Positions 17,901 through 26,236 of a DNA stretch of 64,000 bases are shown in pieces. The translations under genes and the position numbers were made by a program. Below the pieces are notes generated by a model. It did no database searches. It saw only the letters and a program-made list of their open reading frames with translations, and was not told the origin of the DNA. The stretch comes from Agromyces soli (GTDB lineage Bacteria > Actinomycetota > Actinomycetes > Actinomycetales > Microbacteriaceae): NCBI RefSeq assembly GCF_022811605.1, contig NZ_CP094533.1, positions 3,720,001 to 3,784,000 on the forward strand, written 5' to 3'. Position 1 is the stretch's first letter. Every line of letters starts with the position of its first letter.

Positions 17901-18578
17901 CAGCGAGCGCTGGTCGGCGACGGAGAAGGCCCGCAGCTCCTCGACCTCGTCGCCGAAGAACTCGACGCGCACCGGGTGGTCGGCGGTGGGCGGGAAGACG
18001 TCGAGGATGCCGCCGCGCACGGCGAACTCGCCGCGGCGGGCCACCATGTCGACGCGGGCGTAGGCGAGGTCGACGAGCCGCAGCGCGAGCTCGGAGAGGT
18101 CGTAACCGCGCCCGCCCGCGACGAGCTCGATGGGCTCGAGCTCGGCGAGATTGTCGGCGATGGGCTGGAGGGCGGCGCGCACCGAGGCGACGACGACGAG
18201 CGGATGCCGCTCGCCCGGGCTCGCGGCCCAGTCGTGCAGACGGCGGATGGCGTGCAGCCGCCGCCCGACCGTCTCGGCGCTCGGCGAGAGCCGCTCGTGC
18301 GGCAGGGTCTCCCACGCCGGGAACTCGAGGAGCTCGGCGTCGGCCGGCAGATAGGGGGCCAGCGAGCCGCGCAGCGACTCCCCCTCGCGGCTCGTCGCCG
18401 TGACGACGAGCAGCACCGGGGCGAGCCCCGCCGCGCTGCGGCGGTCGAGGAGCCCGGCGAGCAGCGGCGCATCGAGCCCCGCCGGAGCTGAGAAGTCCGC
18501 GCTGTGCTGGGCCTCCCGGAGGGCGCGTTCGATCGTGGAGGCGCGCGAGAGCGCCGTGTTCAGACCCTGCAGACTCAC
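14931..18578 (-). CDS. mfd: transcription-repair coupling factor
   Basis: 1215 aa, full length. Mfd removes RNA polymerase stalled at lesions and recruits UvrA. The N-terminal UvrB-like part (about 1-350) is followed by the RNA-polymerase-interacting domain (GDHVVHATHGIGRFVELVQREV, about residue 520) and the RecG-like helicase: Walker A GDVGFGKTEV near 690, DEEQ box near 788, SATPIPRSLEMA, and motif VI LHQLRGRVGRG. The C-terminal TRCF domain contains DLEIRGAGNLLG. The GTG start is fixed by TAGACT six nt upstream, so the mRNA is leaderless. Divergent from rnhA. Adjacency to mazG and eno is conserved in mycobacteria, here with nhaA and the exporter inserted. Confidence 0.97.
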   Translation of the reverse strand: MSLQGLNTALSRASTIERALREAQHSADFSAPAGLDAPLLAGLLDRRSAAGLAPVLLVVTATSREGESLRGSLAPYLPADAELLEFPAWETLPHERLSPSAETVGRRLHAIRRLHDWAASPGERHPLVVVASVRAALQPIADNLAELEPIELVAGGRGYDLSELALRLVDLAYARVDMVARRGEFAVRGGILDVFPPTADHPVRVEFFGDEVEELRAFSVADQRSLPEPVERVHLAPSRELLLTPAVRQRAREMVHEFPSLSQMLEKIAEGIPVEGMESLAPALTERLVPLTHYLPAESAIAVIAPERVAGRAASLAETNREFLAAAWSAATVGAGAPIDLDAGDFLSLRELRDAAMFSAPGEPDPKRAWWTLSPFDAGEAADDVEHDASYVRIAANAVPSFQGNVTGAVEHVAERMREGWSLVVAAAGQGLVERARDVLAEAGLAARLVDEVPDEPEPGVVLLVQAEAARGFEVPEAKLGLLAEAEFYGRSAAYDQRAGKKLATRRRNVVDPIQLKPGDHVVHATHGIGRFVELVQREVATGTRPKGPSRSAGIAQQPTTVREYLVLEYAPSKRGQAGDRLFVPMDQLDLLSRYVGGEAPSLSKMGGSDWAQAKGRARKAVRDIAVELVKLYSARMAAKGHAFGPDTPWQHELEEAFPYTETNDQLQTIDEVKADMERPIPMDRLLAGDVGFGKTEVAVRAAFKAIQDGKQAAMLVPTTLLVKQHFETFTERFAGFPVHVRALSRFQTDKEARETIAGLADGTVDLVIGTHRILTEKVRFKDLGLMIIDEEQRFGVEHKDALKKLKTNVDILAMSATPIPRSLEMAVTGIREMSTLATPPEDRHPILTFVGPYSEQQVGAAIRRELLREGQVFFVHNRVSSINRVAAQLAELVPEARIAVAHGQLPEHALDQIVSDFWERKFDVLVSTTIIETGLDISNANTIIIDRADKYGLSQLHQLRGRVGRGRERAYAYFLYDPAKPLSETAHDRLSTIAANNELGGGMQIALKDLEIRGAGNLLGAEQAGHIAGVGFDLYLRMIGEAVSAFRGEVAEGQTELRLELPVDAHIPEDYVDSERLRLEAYQKLSAASGPASKEGQIDQVLEELVDRYGTPPESVEHLVAVSRLRRQAQLAGLAEVIATGSKLRIAPAKIPDSRRVRLERLYPGAKHFAQNDVILVPFPTPGGEAPGDGDLIEWVSRLVANIFEQAPAAAEQG

Positions 18579-18584
18579 CGGAGA

Positions 18585-18590
18585 AGTCTA
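18585..18590 (-). promoter_or_regulatory. -10 box of leaderless mfd promoter
   Basis: TAGACT on the minus strand, 6 nt before the GTG start of mfd. Confidence 0.65.
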
Positions 18591-18689
18591 CGTCGCACCG
18601 CCGACACGACGGCCGGTCGAGGCATCCGCCGTCCGCCGTCCGCGGTGGTGCCGGATACGATTGGCGCGGCCCGACGGAAGGACCCACGC

Positions 18690-19421
18690 ATGATCATCGC
18701 CGCCGCAGACGGCTCCGCCCTCGGCAATCCCGGACCGGCCGGCTGGGCCTGGTACGTCGCCGACGACTGTTGGGCGGCTGGCGGCTGGAAGCACGCCACG
18801 AACAACCAGGGCGAGCTGACCGCCGTGCTCGAGCTGTTCCGCGCGACGGCGCACCTCGACGAGGAGCTCCTCGTCAAGTGCGACAGCCAGTACGTCATCA
18901 ACTCGGTGACGAAGTGGATGCCGAACTGGAAGCGCAAGGGCTGGCGCAAGTCCGACGGCAAGCCGGTGCTGAACGTCGAGCTCCTGCAGCAGATCGACGA
19001 GGCCATCGCCGGCCGCCGCTACCGCTTCGAGTGGGTGAAGGGCCACGCCGGCCACGCGCTGAACGAGGCCGCCGATGCGCGGGCCCGCGCGGTCGCCGAG
19101 GCGTACCGGCGCGGCTCCACCGTGCCGGCCGGTCCCGGCTGGTCGGGGGCGTGCGAGGCGGATGCCGCGCCGGCGCTCGCGACGGCTGGGCCGATCGGCG
19201 AGCCCGAGCTGCACGGAGCGGCCGAGCTCTTCGAGGAGGAGGCGCCCTCGCCGCACGACGATCGCTCCCCCGCCGACGCCACGCTCTTCGACTTCGACGA
19301 CCCGGCGTCCGACTGGCTGGCGATGACGCTCGAGCTCACCGCCGACGAGCACGCGAGGCTCGTCGAGCGGGCGCGGGCGGCGGGCATCAGCCCCGAGGAG
19401 TTCCTGCGCGGGCTGATCTGA
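18690..19421 (+). CDS. rnhA: ribonuclease HI with C-terminal ribbon-helix-helix-like extension
   Basis: 243 aa. The first 150 residues are RNase HI, which degrades RNA in RNA-DNA hybrids. Catalytic carboxylates are D7 (AAADGSALGNPG), E42 (NNQGELTAV), D65 (VKCDSQYV) and the Asp of NEAADARARAV. The WVKGHAGHALNE motif carries the conserved His. A 60-residue low-complexity linker leads to LELTADEHARLVERARAAG and ISPEEFLRGLI at the C-terminus, which looks like a CopG/Arc ribbon-helix-helix; I know no such fusion as standard. GGAAGG precedes the ATG, and TACGAT at 18656-18661 is a likely -10. Confidence 0.9.
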   Translation: MIIAAADGSALGNPGPAGWAWYVADDCWAAGGWKHATNNQGELTAVLELFRATAHLDEELLVKCDSQYVINSVTKWMPNWKRKGWRKSDGKPVLNVELLQQIDEAIAGRRYRFEWVKGHAGHALNEAADARARAVAEAYRRGSTVPAGPGWSGACEADAAPALATAGPIGEPELHGAAELFEEEAPSPHDDRSPADATLFDFDDPASDWLAMTLELTADEHARLVERARAAGISPEEFLRGLI

Positions 19422-19439
19422 CGCGCGACGCAGCCCGGC

Positions 19440-20060
19440 TCAGCTCGGCGCGTGGAAGCGCTGCTGCGCGGCGAGCAGGCCGTCGTCGGCGATGGCCTCG
19501 ACCGCGTCGGCCGCGTCGGCGAGCAGGTTCGGCAGGCTCTGCCGTTCGGTGCCGGAGAAGTCCTTGAGCACGAAGTCGGCCGGGTCCTGGCGGCCCGGCG
19601 GGCGGCCGATGCCGACGCGCACGCGGAGGTAGTCGGCGCCGAGCGCCTTCGAGATGTCGCGGAGGCCATTGTGTCCGCCGTGCCCGCCGCCCTGCTTGAG
19701 TCGCACGGTGTCGAAGGGCAGGTCGAGCTCGTCGTGCACGACGACGAGCCGCTCGGCGGGGACGTCGTAGAACTTCGCGAGCGCCGAGACCGGGCCGCCC
19801 GAGGTGTTCATGTAGCTGTTCGGCTTCGCGAGCACGAGCTTCGGCCCGCCGGGGCGCAGGAAGCCCTCGGCGACGCGCGACGGCGTCTTGTGGCTCCTGA
19901 AGGCCGCGCCCAGCCGCCCGGCGAGCTCGTCGAGCACCATCTGGCCGACGTTGTGCCGATTGCCCGCGTACTGCGCGCCGGGGTTGCCGAGGCCGACCAC
20001 CAGCCAGGTGTTCTGCGCCACCTCGGGATCCTCTCGCCGCCGCCGCCGGAACCACGCCAT
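19440..20060 (-). CDS. pth: peptidyl-tRNA hydrolase
   Basis: 206 aa. Recycles peptidyl-tRNA by cleaving the ester bond. Motifs in order: [19 protein letters not shown] (catalytic His within NRHN, about residue 37), [33 protein letters not shown] (catalytic Asp in HDEL) and [11 protein letters not shown]. The first ATG gives a short basic N-terminal tail (FRRRRRE) ahead of the conserved core; an internal start nearer the core is possible. It follows rplY on the same strand, as in mycobacteria, but a strong hairpin lies between them. Confidence 0.94.
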   Translation of the reverse strand: MAWFRRRRREDPEVAQNTWLVVGLGNPGAQYAGNRHNVGQMVLDELAGRLGAAFRSHKTPSRVAEGFLRPGGPKLVLAKPNSYMNTSGGPVSALAKFYDVPAERLVVVHDELDLPFDTVRLKQGGGHGGHNGLRDISKALGADYLRVRVGIGRPPGRQDPADFVLKDFSGTERQSLPNLLADAADAVEAIADDGLLAAQQRFHAPS

Positions 20061-20167
20061 GCCGCGCTCCGATCCGGTCCATCGGGCCGATCGGCCCGAT
20101 GTCCGAGCGTACCGGACGGCGGGGCCCGAGCCGCCCGGCCTGGCCGCACGCAGGCCGCCCCGGAACG

Positions 20168-20209
20168 ACGAGGGCCCGCCGCGATCCGGGGATCGGGGCG
20201 GGCCCTCGT
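20168..20209 (-). terminator. strong nested hairpin after rplY
   Basis: Perfect 13-bp inverted repeat ACGAGGGCCCGCC / GGCGGGCCCTCGT with a 16-nt loop that contains a second 5-bp hairpin (GATCC/GGATC). Lies 15 bp after the rplY stop. No long U-tract, as is common in very GC-rich actinobacteria. Confidence 0.7.
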
Positions 20210-20223
20210 GCGTGGCTCGGAGC

Positions 20224-20838
20224 TTACTCCGCGGCCGCCTCCTCGGCGGGGGCCTCGGCGGCCTCCTCGCCCTCGGCGGTCTCCTCGACGTCGGCGACCT
20301 TCTGCGGCACGTGCACGTTCACGACGAGCGCGTCGGCGTCGCTGATGAGCGAGGCGCCCTTCGGCAGGGTGACGTCCTTCGCGTGGATCTGGGTGCCCTC
20401 CTCGAGGCCCTCGACCGAGACGACGACGTTCTCGGGGATGTGGGTGGCCTCGACCTCGAGGGTGAGGGTGTGCGAGTCGAGGTCGGCGACGGTGCCCGCA
20501 GCCGACTCGCCCTCGAGGTGCACCGGCACCTCGACCTGGACCTTCTCGCCCTTCTTCACGACGATGAGGTCGAGGTGCTCGATGATCTGCAGCACCGGGT
20601 CCTTCTGCACGTCCTTGACGAGCGCGAGCTGGCTCTTGCCCGAGATCTGCAGGTCGAGCACGGCGTTCGCCTTGCGCACGATCAGGCCGATCTGGTGGGC
20701 GGGCAGGCTCACGTGCACCGGCTGGGTGCCGTGGCCGTACACGACGGCGGGGATGCGGCCGGCGGCGCGGAGCTTGCGCGCCGCACCCTTGCCGAACGAG
20801 TCGCGCTCGAGCGCTTCGACCTTGTTGTCTTCGTCCAT
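20224..20838 (-). CDS. rplY: 50S ribosomal protein L25/general stress protein Ctc
   Basis: 204 aa, the long TL5/Ctc form: a 5S-rRNA-binding N-domain (residues 1-95; [24 protein letters not shown]) and a beta-rich C-domain, ending in an acidic Glu/Ala tail. AAGGAG stands 7 nt before the ATG. The frame stays open far upstream, but neither family length nor ribosome binding site supports a longer protein. The best -10 (TAGACT, 21051-21056) would give a leader of about 200 nt containing a small hairpin, unusual in this window where many genes are leaderless. Confidence 0.95.
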   Translation of the reverse strand: MDEDNKVEALERDSFGKGAARKLRAAGRIPAVVYGHGTQPVHVSLPAHQIGLIVRKANAVLDLQISGKSQLALVKDVQKDPVLQIIEHLDLIVVKKGEKVQVEVPVHLEGESAAGTVADLDSHTLTLEVEATHIPENVVVSVEGLEEGTQIHAKDVTLPKGASLISDADALVVNVHVPQKVADVEETAEGEEAAEAPAEEAAAE

Positions 20839-21169
20839 GATGGTTCTCCTTGCGGGCTCACGCTGCTGCGCTCCGGGATGGTGCACTCTGCCGGCCCAGA
20901 TCTGGGGTCTGTTCTCTTCAACTCGAACGCGCGGCACCCGAGGGGTGCGCGTGAGGAATCGCCGTGAGTCGCATTCGACCGCGTCGATCACGGATGCCTC
21001 GAGCCGGCTCTCGCCCGCTCGCGGCCTCCCTCGCCGAAGTTCAATCGCCCAGTCTACCCGATGGCCGGTCGTCGCCGAACCGTGCGTCGGCGGACGTCGC
21101 GCGGAACACCGCACCCGCTCCGCGCACTACGCTGAGAAGACCCCACTTTCCCGTTCCGAGGAGAATGCC
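20839..21169. other. 331-bp divergent spacer between rplY and gnd
   Basis: Holds two outward -10 candidates: TAGACT at 21051-21056 for rplY and TACGCT at 21128-21133 for gnd, the latter giving a leader of about 30 nt. The rplY leader carries a hairpin GCACCC-GAG-GGGTGC (20934-20948) and the palindrome CCCAGATCTGGG (20895-20906). No small gene is convincing. Confidence 0.5.
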
Positions 21170-22627
21170 TTGCCTGAAGCCGTCGCGAACATCGGAGTCG
21201 TCGGACTCGCCGTCATGGGTTCGAACCTGGCCCGAAACCTGGCCAGCCGGGAGGGCAACACCGTTGCGGTGTTCAACCGCTCCCCCGAGCGCACCCGCAC
21301 CCTCGTGACCGAGCACCCCGAGGCGGGCTTCGTGGCCGCCGAGAGCTACGACGAATTCGTCGCCTCGCTCGCGACGCCGCGCACCGCGATCATCATGGTG
21401 CAGGCCGGCCGCGGCACCGACGCCGTCATCTCCGAGCTGGTGAGCCGCTTCGAGCCCGGCGACATCATCGTCGACGGCGGCAACGCGAACTTCCACGACA
21501 CCATCCGCCGCGAGGGCGAGATCAGCCCGACCGGCATCCACTTCGTCGGCACCGGCATCTCCGGCGGCGAGGAGGGCGCGCTGAACGGCCCCTCGATCAT
21601 GCCCGGCGGCACCGCCGAGTCGTACGAGACGCTCGGGCCGATCCTCGAGACCATCGCCGCCCGCGCCCCCGAGGACGGCGCCCCCTGCGTCACCCACGTC
21701 GGCACCGACGGCGCGGGCCACTTCGTGAAGATGGTGCACAACGGCATCGAGTACGCCGACATGCAGCTCATCGCCGAGGCGTACGACCTCATCCGTCAGG
21801 GCACCGGCAAGACCCCGGCGGAGATCGCCGACATCTTCGCCGAGTGGAACACCGGCGAGCTCGAGAGCTACCTCATCGAGATCACCGCCGAGGTGCTGCG
21901 CCAGGTCGACGCCGAGACCGGCGCGCCCCTCGTCGACGTCATCCTGGACTCGGCCGGCGCGAAGGGCACCGGCGCCTGGACGGTGCAGAACGCGCTCGAC
22001 CTCGGCGTCCCCGTCTCCGGCATCGCCGAGGCCGTCTTCGCCCGCAGCCTCTCCTCGCAGCGCGCGCAGCGCGAGGCCGCCGCCTCGCTCCCCGGCCCCG
22101 ACGGCGGCTGGGCCGTCGCCGACGCCGACGCCTTCATCGAGGACGTCCGCCAGGCGCTGTACGCCTCGAAGATCATCGCCTACTCGCAGGGCTTCGACGA
22201 GATCATCGCGGGCGCCGCCCAGTTCGGCTGGGACGTCAAGAAGGGCGACATCGCCCGCATCTGGCGCGCCGGCTGCATCATCCGCGCCCGCTTCCTGAAC
22301 CGCATCGCCGACGCCTACGCCGAGGACCCCGAGCTCCTGGCCCTGGTCGTCGCGCCGTACTTCCGCGACGCCGTGGCCGGTGCGCAGCAGGCCTGGCGGC
22401 GCGTGGTCGTGGCGGCGGCGCAGGCCGGCATCCCCGCCCCCGCGTTCTCGTCCTCGCTCGCCTACTACGACGGGCTCCGCGCCGAGCGCCTGCCCGCCGC
22501 CCTCGTGCAGGGTCAGCGCGACTTCTTCGGCGCGCACACCTACCAGCGCGTCGACAAGCCGGGCGTGTTCCACACCCTCTGGTCGGGCGACCGCAGCGAG
22601 ATCGAGACGACGCCCTCGTCGCACTGA
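21170..22627 (+). CDS. gnd: 6-phosphogluconate dehydrogenase, NADP+-dependent, decarboxylating
   Basis: 485 aa, the long homodimeric form. Oxidises 6-phosphogluconate to ribulose 5-phosphate with NADPH and CO2 release. N-terminal Rossmann motif IGVVGLAVMGSNLARNLA; substrate signature GTGISGGEEGALNGPSIMPGG; catalytic region HFVKMVHNGIEYADMQLI (Lys and following His/Asn). The start is TTG, six nt after GAGGAG; no ATG/GTG alternative keeps the nucleotide-binding motif intact with a good site. The helical C-domain is complete, ending FHTLWSGDRSEIETTPSSH. Confidence 0.96.
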   Translation: MPEAVANIGVVGLAVMGSNLARNLASREGNTVAVFNRSPERTRTLVTEHPEAGFVAAESYDEFVASLATPRTAIIMVQAGRGTDAVISELVSRFEPGDIIVDGGNANFHDTIRREGEISPTGIHFVGTGISGGEEGALNGPSIMPGGTAESYETLGPILETIAARAPEDGAPCVTHVGTDGAGHFVKMVHNGIEYADMQLIAEAYDLIRQGTGKTPAEIADIFAEWNTGELESYLIEITAEVLRQVDAETGAPLVDVILDSAGAKGTGAWTVQNALDLGVPVSGIAEAVFARSLSSQRAQREAAASLPGPDGGWAVADADAFIEDVRQALYASKIIAYSQGFDEIIAGAAQFGWDVKKGDIARIWRAGCIIRARFLNRIADAYAEDPELLALVVAPYFRDAVAGAQQAWRRVVVAAAQAGIPAPAFSSSLAYYDGLRAERLPAALVQGQRDFFGAHTYQRVDKPGVFHTLWSGDRSEIETTPSSH

Positions 22628-22644
22628 ACGCAGGATGACCCGTC

Positions 22645-22676
22645 GAGCCCGGCCCCGCTGCACGCGGGCCGGGCTC
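22645..22676 (+). terminator. hairpin after gnd
   Basis: GAGCCCGGCCC / GGGCCGGGCTC, perfect 11-bp stem with a 10-nt loop, 18 bp after the gnd stop. No U-tract. Confidence 0.6.
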
Positions 22677-22738
22677 GCGGCCGTTAGGCTCGCGACGACC
22701 CGCGACGCACACCGCAGACACCGCCGAGGAGGCCGCGC

Positions 22739-23092
22739 ATGCCGGAACCCCGCTGGAAGCAGGAGGGGCAGGACCCCGACTACCGCTTCTCGCTCGCGAA
22801 CGAGCGCACCTTCCTCGCCTGGATCCGCACGGCGCTCGCCCTCATCGCCGGCGGCGTGCTGCTGCACGAGTTCGCCGCCGGCATCGGCCCGCGCGCGGTC
22901 GTCACAGTGCTCTCGGTCGGCCTCGGGGTCGCCGCGGCGGGGCTCGGGCTGCTCTCGTACTTCCGCTGGCGCAGCAACGAGATCGCGATGCGGCACGACC
23001 GGCCGCTGCGCTTCAGCTGGTCGCTGCCGGTGCTCGCGGGCGTGTGCCTCGTGACCTCCGTCGTGCTCACGGTGTTCCTGATCCTGCCGTGA
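22739..23092 (+). CDS. DUF202 (YidH-like) membrane protein
   Basis: 117 aa. Three membrane helices after the family signature RFSLANERTFLAWIRTALALIAGG (residues about 16-39). Function unknown for the family. TAGGCT at 22685-22690 is a likely -10, leaving a leader of about 45 nt. The stop overlaps the start of a second DUF202 gene (GTGA), so the two probably form a paired membrane complex; tandem DUF202 genes are common in actinobacteria. Confidence 0.85.
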   Translation: MPEPRWKQEGQDPDYRFSLANERTFLAWIRTALALIAGGVLLHEFAAGIGPRAVVTVLSVGLGVAAAGLGLLSYFRWRSNEIAMRHDRPLRFSWSLPVLAGVCLVTSVVLTVFLILP

Positions 23093-23403
23093 GCGCCGTC
23101 ATCCGCGACCCGGGGCTGCAGCCCGAGCGCACGGCGCTGTCGTGGACGCGCACGGCGCTCGTGGTCGCCGTGAACGCGCTGCTCGCGCTGCGCACCGGGC
23201 TCGTCGCGGGCGAACCGTGGCTCGTGGCGACGGGCACGGTGCTCTTCTTCGCGGCCGGAGCCGTGGGCGCGGTCGGCGGCATCCGCCGCCGCGAGCTCAG
23301 CGCGGGCCGCTACACGCCCGCTCCCTGGCTCATGCTCGCCGTCTCGGCGGCGACGCTCGCCGCGGCCGCCGCCGGGATCGCCTCGGTGTTCGCGGGTCCC
23401 TGA
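23089..23403 (+). CDS. second DUF202 membrane protein
   Basis: 104 aa. Starts with the same motif as its neighbour (QPERTALSWTRTALVVAVNALL), followed by three helices. The GTG start overlaps the previous stop by 4 bp. It lacks the polar LANERTF wording of its partner, so the two are diverged paralogues rather than a recent duplication. Confidence 0.82.
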   Translation: MSAVIRDPGLQPERTALSWTRTALVVAVNALLALRTGLVAGEPWLVATGTVLFFAAGAVGAVGGIRRRELSAGRYTPAPWLMLAVSAATLAAAAAGIASVFAGP

Positions 23404-23454
23404 GCCGGGGGCACTGCGCGGGCGCGCTGAGCGGGGGCACTGCGCGGGCGCGCC
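23402..23454. repeat. two 26-27-bp tandem copies after the second DUF202 stop
   Basis: The core GGGGGCACTGCGCGGGCGCG occurs twice head to tail, starting inside the stop codon of the DUF202 gene; the copies differ by one inserted base and the last base. Confidence 0.85.
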
Positions 23455-23490
23455 GCCCCGCTCCCAGCCGCGGATGCGAGACTGGATCCC

Positions 23491-23934
23491 ATGGCCCCGC
23501 GCGACCTCGAACCCCGCCACCCCGCCGAGCCCGGCGAGCCGGGCCCGCGCGGCCCGCGCGACTGGGACGAGGTGCCCGCCGAGCTCGCCTTCGCCGACGA
23601 CGGCCCCGCCCCGGAGGGCCCGAGCCGCTGGGAGCGCCGGCGCCGGGTCATCCGCGTCACCGTCATCGTCGCGCTCGTGGCGATGCTCGCCCCGGTCGTG
23701 CTCTCGACCGTCTCGGTCGCGCAGTCGAGCGCGGCCCGCAGCTGCGCCGTCATCGTCTCGGCGTACGACCGCGACGCGGCCGGTTCGCACGTGGCGCTCG
23801 AGCTCTTCGGCCCGGGCGGAGCGGGCTGGATCTGCTATGCGGACGCCTCGGGCGAACCCCGCCCGGTCGCGAATCTCGGCCTGCTGCCCGGGGCGCCGCC
23901 CCGCGTGCTCGGCCCCGACGAGGTGCCCGCATAG
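23491..23934 (+). CDS. hypothetical membrane-anchored protein
   Basis: 147 aa, not recognised. A Pro/Gly/Glu-rich cytosolic start (residues 1-50) leads to one membrane helix (about 53-77, VIRVTVIVALVAMLAPVVLS) and an external domain of 70 residues with two cysteines (CAVIV and WICYAD) that could form a disulfide. GAGACT seven nt before the ATG is a weak leaderless -10. It is not obviously linked to the DUF202 pair or to the convergent HTH gene. Confidence 0.6.
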   Translation: MAPRDLEPRHPAEPGEPGPRGPRDWDEVPAELAFADDGPAPEGPSRWERRRRVIRVTVIVALVAMLAPVVLSTVSVAQSSAARSCAVIVSAYDRDAAGSHVALELFGPGGAGWICYADASGEPRPVANLGLLPGAPPRVLGPDEVPA

Positions 23935-23955
23935 CTCGCGCCTCGCGCCTCGGGC

Positions 23956-24459
23956 TCAGTCCTCCGGCGCGTCGCCGTCCGGGAAGACCCGCTTGTACTT
24001 GCGCCCGTCCGGCAGCTCCACCGTGCGCGACGCGAGCTGGCCGCGGCTGACCCGCAGGTAGATCGCCTGCGCCGTGACGCCGAGCTTCGCCGCGGCCTCG
24101 GCGACGGAGAGTCCGGGCAGTTCGCTCGGCCGGCTCGACGGCCGCTCGCGCTTGCGCTTGCGGCTCGCCTCGCGCCGCTCGGCGATGGCCGCGTCGTCGC
24201 CCGCCCAGCGCTGCTTCGCGGCGCCCTCGCTCAGCCCGGCGGCCTCCGCGACCTCCGCCCAGTCCGCCCCGCCGTCGCGGGCCTCGCGCACCGCGGCGAG
24301 CACGGCGGGCTCGGCCTCGAGCGCGCGCAGCAGCCGTCGGACGGCGCGGACCCGCTCGAGCGCCGCCGCGGCATCCGCTCGCCCGCTCGGTGCGGTCCCG
24401 CCGTCGAGCGCCGCGAGCGCATCGAGCGCCGCCCTGGTCTCCCCATCGAGGAACCTCAT
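23956..24459 (-). CDS. DNA-binding protein with two helix-turn-helix regions
   Basis: 167 aa. The first half has a helix-turn-helix-like run (DWAEVAEAAGLSEGAAKQRWAG, about 65-86), then a basic linker (REASRKRKRER), then a second, clearer one (LSVAEAAAKLGVTAQAIYLRVSRGQLASR), typical of excisionase/MerR-like winged helices. It ends PDGRKYKRVFPD. It lies 28 bp downstream of the acyl-CoA ligase on the same strand and may be the last gene of the glmU-prs unit. The target is unknown. Confidence 0.65.
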   Translation of the reverse strand: MRFLDGETRAALDALAALDGGTAPSGRADAAAALERVRAVRRLLRALEAEPAVLAAVREARDGGADWAEVAEAAGLSEGAAKQRWAGDDAAIAERREASRKRKRERPSSRPSELPGLSVAEAAAKLGVTAQAIYLRVSRGQLASRTVELPDGRKYKRVFPDGDAPED

Positions 24460-24487
24460 CAGCTCACCCCCGGCGCACTCGGCCGCG

Positions 24488-26236
24488 TCAGCCCTGGCCG
24501 GCCTCGGCGTTGATGAGGCGCGTGCGCACCTCGCGCCGGATGACCTTGCCGATGAGCGAGCGCGGCAGCTCGTCGACCGCGACGACCCGCTTGGGCACCT
24601 TGTAGGGCGTCAGCTGGTCGCGCGCCGCCTGGCGGATGCCGGCCTCGTCGAGTTGCTGGCCCGGCTTCAGCACGACGACGGCGACGACCTGCTCGCCCGA
24701 GTGCGCGTCCGGCATCCCGACCACCGCGACGTCGGCGACGGAGGGGTGCGTGCGCAGCGCCTCCTCGACCTCGCTCGGCGCGACGTTGAAGCCGCCCGTG
24801 ATGATGAGCTCCTTGATGCGGTCGACGATGCGCACGAAGCCCTCGTCGTCGATCGAGACGATGTCGCCCGTGCGGAACCACGGCGCGCCGCCGTCGGGGT
24901 CCTCGACGAAGACCGCGGCGGTCTCGTCGGGCTTCTTCCAGTACCCGGAGAAGACCTGCGGGCCGCGCACGACGAGCTCGCCCTCGGCGCCCGGCTCGAC
25001 GTCGCGCGTCGGCTCCTCCGGGTCGACGACGCGGCACTCCGTGCCCGGCAGCGGCAGGCCTACCGTGCCGGCCTTGCGGTTCGGCGCGACGGGGTTCGCC
25101 ATCAGCACCGGCGAGCACTCGGAGAGCCCGTAGCCCTCGACGAGGTAGCCGCCGGTCGCGGCCTCCCACGGCTCGACGACGGCGGGCGAGAGCGGCATGG
25201 CGCCGGAGATGGCGATGCGGATGCCGGCGAGCGGCACGCCCTCGGCGGCCGCGGCGGCGGTGAGCCGCTCGTAGATGGGCGGGACGGCCGGCAGGAACGT
25301 CGGCGGTCGGCGCTTCACGACCTTCAGCACGAGGTCCGGGTCGAACTTCGGGAAGAGCACGAGCCGGGCGCCCATGCTCATGGCGAAGGTGAGGCAGAGG
25401 GTGAGCCCGTAGGCATGGAACATCGGCAGCACGGCGTAGACGACGGCGCTGCCGCGGGGGATCTCGGGCACCCAGCTGCGCGCCTGGGCCGCGTTCGCGA
25501 TGAGGTTCGCGTGGCTGAGGGTCGCACCCTTGGGGCTGCCGGTCGTGCCGCTCGTGTACTGGATGAGGGCGACGTCGTCGACCTCGGGCGCGATGATGTG
25601 CGCGTCGATCGGCTGGGCCTCGACGAGCTCGGGCCAGGGCACCGTGCCGCGCACCTTCGTCGTGAGCGCGGCCCGGGATTCGCGGGCCTTCGCGATCGGC
25701 AGCCGGAGCGCGAGGCGCGTGCCGAACGGCATCGCCCGGGTCGGGTCGACCGAGACGATGTGCGCGAGCTTCAGGTCGGCGGGGAACGCCTGCAGGGTGT
25801 CGACCACTTTGTCCCAGGCGATGACGACCCGCGCGCCATGGTCCTCGAACTGGTGGCGCAGCTCGCGCGGCGTGTACAGCGGGTTGTGCTCGACGACGAT
25901 GCCGCCGAGGCGGAGCACGGCGTAGAACGCCACGATGTGCTGCGGGCAGTTCGGCAGCACGATGGCGACGGGGTCGCCCTTCTGCACGCCGAGGAGGCGG
26001 AGGCCCTCGGCGGCCCGCTCGATCTCGGCGCCGAGCTCGGCGTACGTCGTCTCGCGCCCGAAGAACTCGAGCGCGACGTGCTGGGGGTACGTCTCGACGG
26101 AGTGCCGGATGAGGTCGTACAGCGAGCCTTCGGCGGCGGGGAGGTCGTCGGGCACGCCCTCGGCGTAGCTCGCGACCCAGGGACGGCCGGGCAGCGCCGG
26201 GCGCCCGGACGCCGCCTGCTCGCCGGGCTCGGCCAT
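24488..26236 (-). CDS. long-chain fatty-acid-CoA ligase (AMP-forming)
   Basis: 582 aa, ANL superfamily. Activates fatty acids as acyl-AMP and then acyl-CoA. AMP-binding P-loop YTSGTTGSPKGATLSH at about residue 225, A5 motif GYGLSECSP, A7 motif FRTGDIVSIDDEG, A8 motif IVDRIKELIITGGFNVAPSE, and the catalytic Lys near the end (RSLIGKVIRREV). The start overlaps the prs stop by one base (TGATG). The chain-length preference cannot be read. Its link to prs is positional. Confidence 0.9.
   Translation of the reverse strand: MAEPGEQAASGRPALPGRPWVASYAEGVPDDLPAAEGSLYDLIRHSVETYPQHVALEFFGRETTYAELGAEIERAAEGLRLLGVQKGDPVAIVLPNCPQHIVAFYAVLRLGGIVVEHNPLYTPRELRHQFEDHGARVVIAWDKVVDTLQAFPADLKLAHIVSVDPTRAMPFGTRLALRLPIAKARESRAALTTKVRGTVPWPELVEAQPIDAHIIAPEVDDVALIQYTSGTTGSPKGATLSHANLIANAAQARSWVPEIPRGSAVVYAVLPMFHAYGLTLCLTFAMSMGARLVLFPKFDPDLVLKVVKRRPPTFLPAVPPIYERLTAAAAAEGVPLAGIRIAISGAMPLSPAVVEPWEAATGGYLVEGYGLSECSPVLMANPVAPNRKAGTVGLPLPGTECRVVDPEEPTRDVEPGAEGELVVRGPQVFSGYWKKPDETAAVFVEDPDGGAPWFRTGDIVSIDDEGFVRIVDRIKELIITGGFNVAPSEVEEALRTHPSVADVAVVGMPDAHSGEQVVAVVVLKPGQQLDEAGIRQAARDQLTPYKVPKRVVAVDELPRSLIGKVIRREVRTRLINAEAGQG

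Noticed and set aside
20839-21114. N-terminal extension of RplY by 92 residues
   Set aside because: The frame is open, but L25/Ctc family length and the AAGGAG site support the internal ATG; the extension is low-complexity and covers the promoter region.
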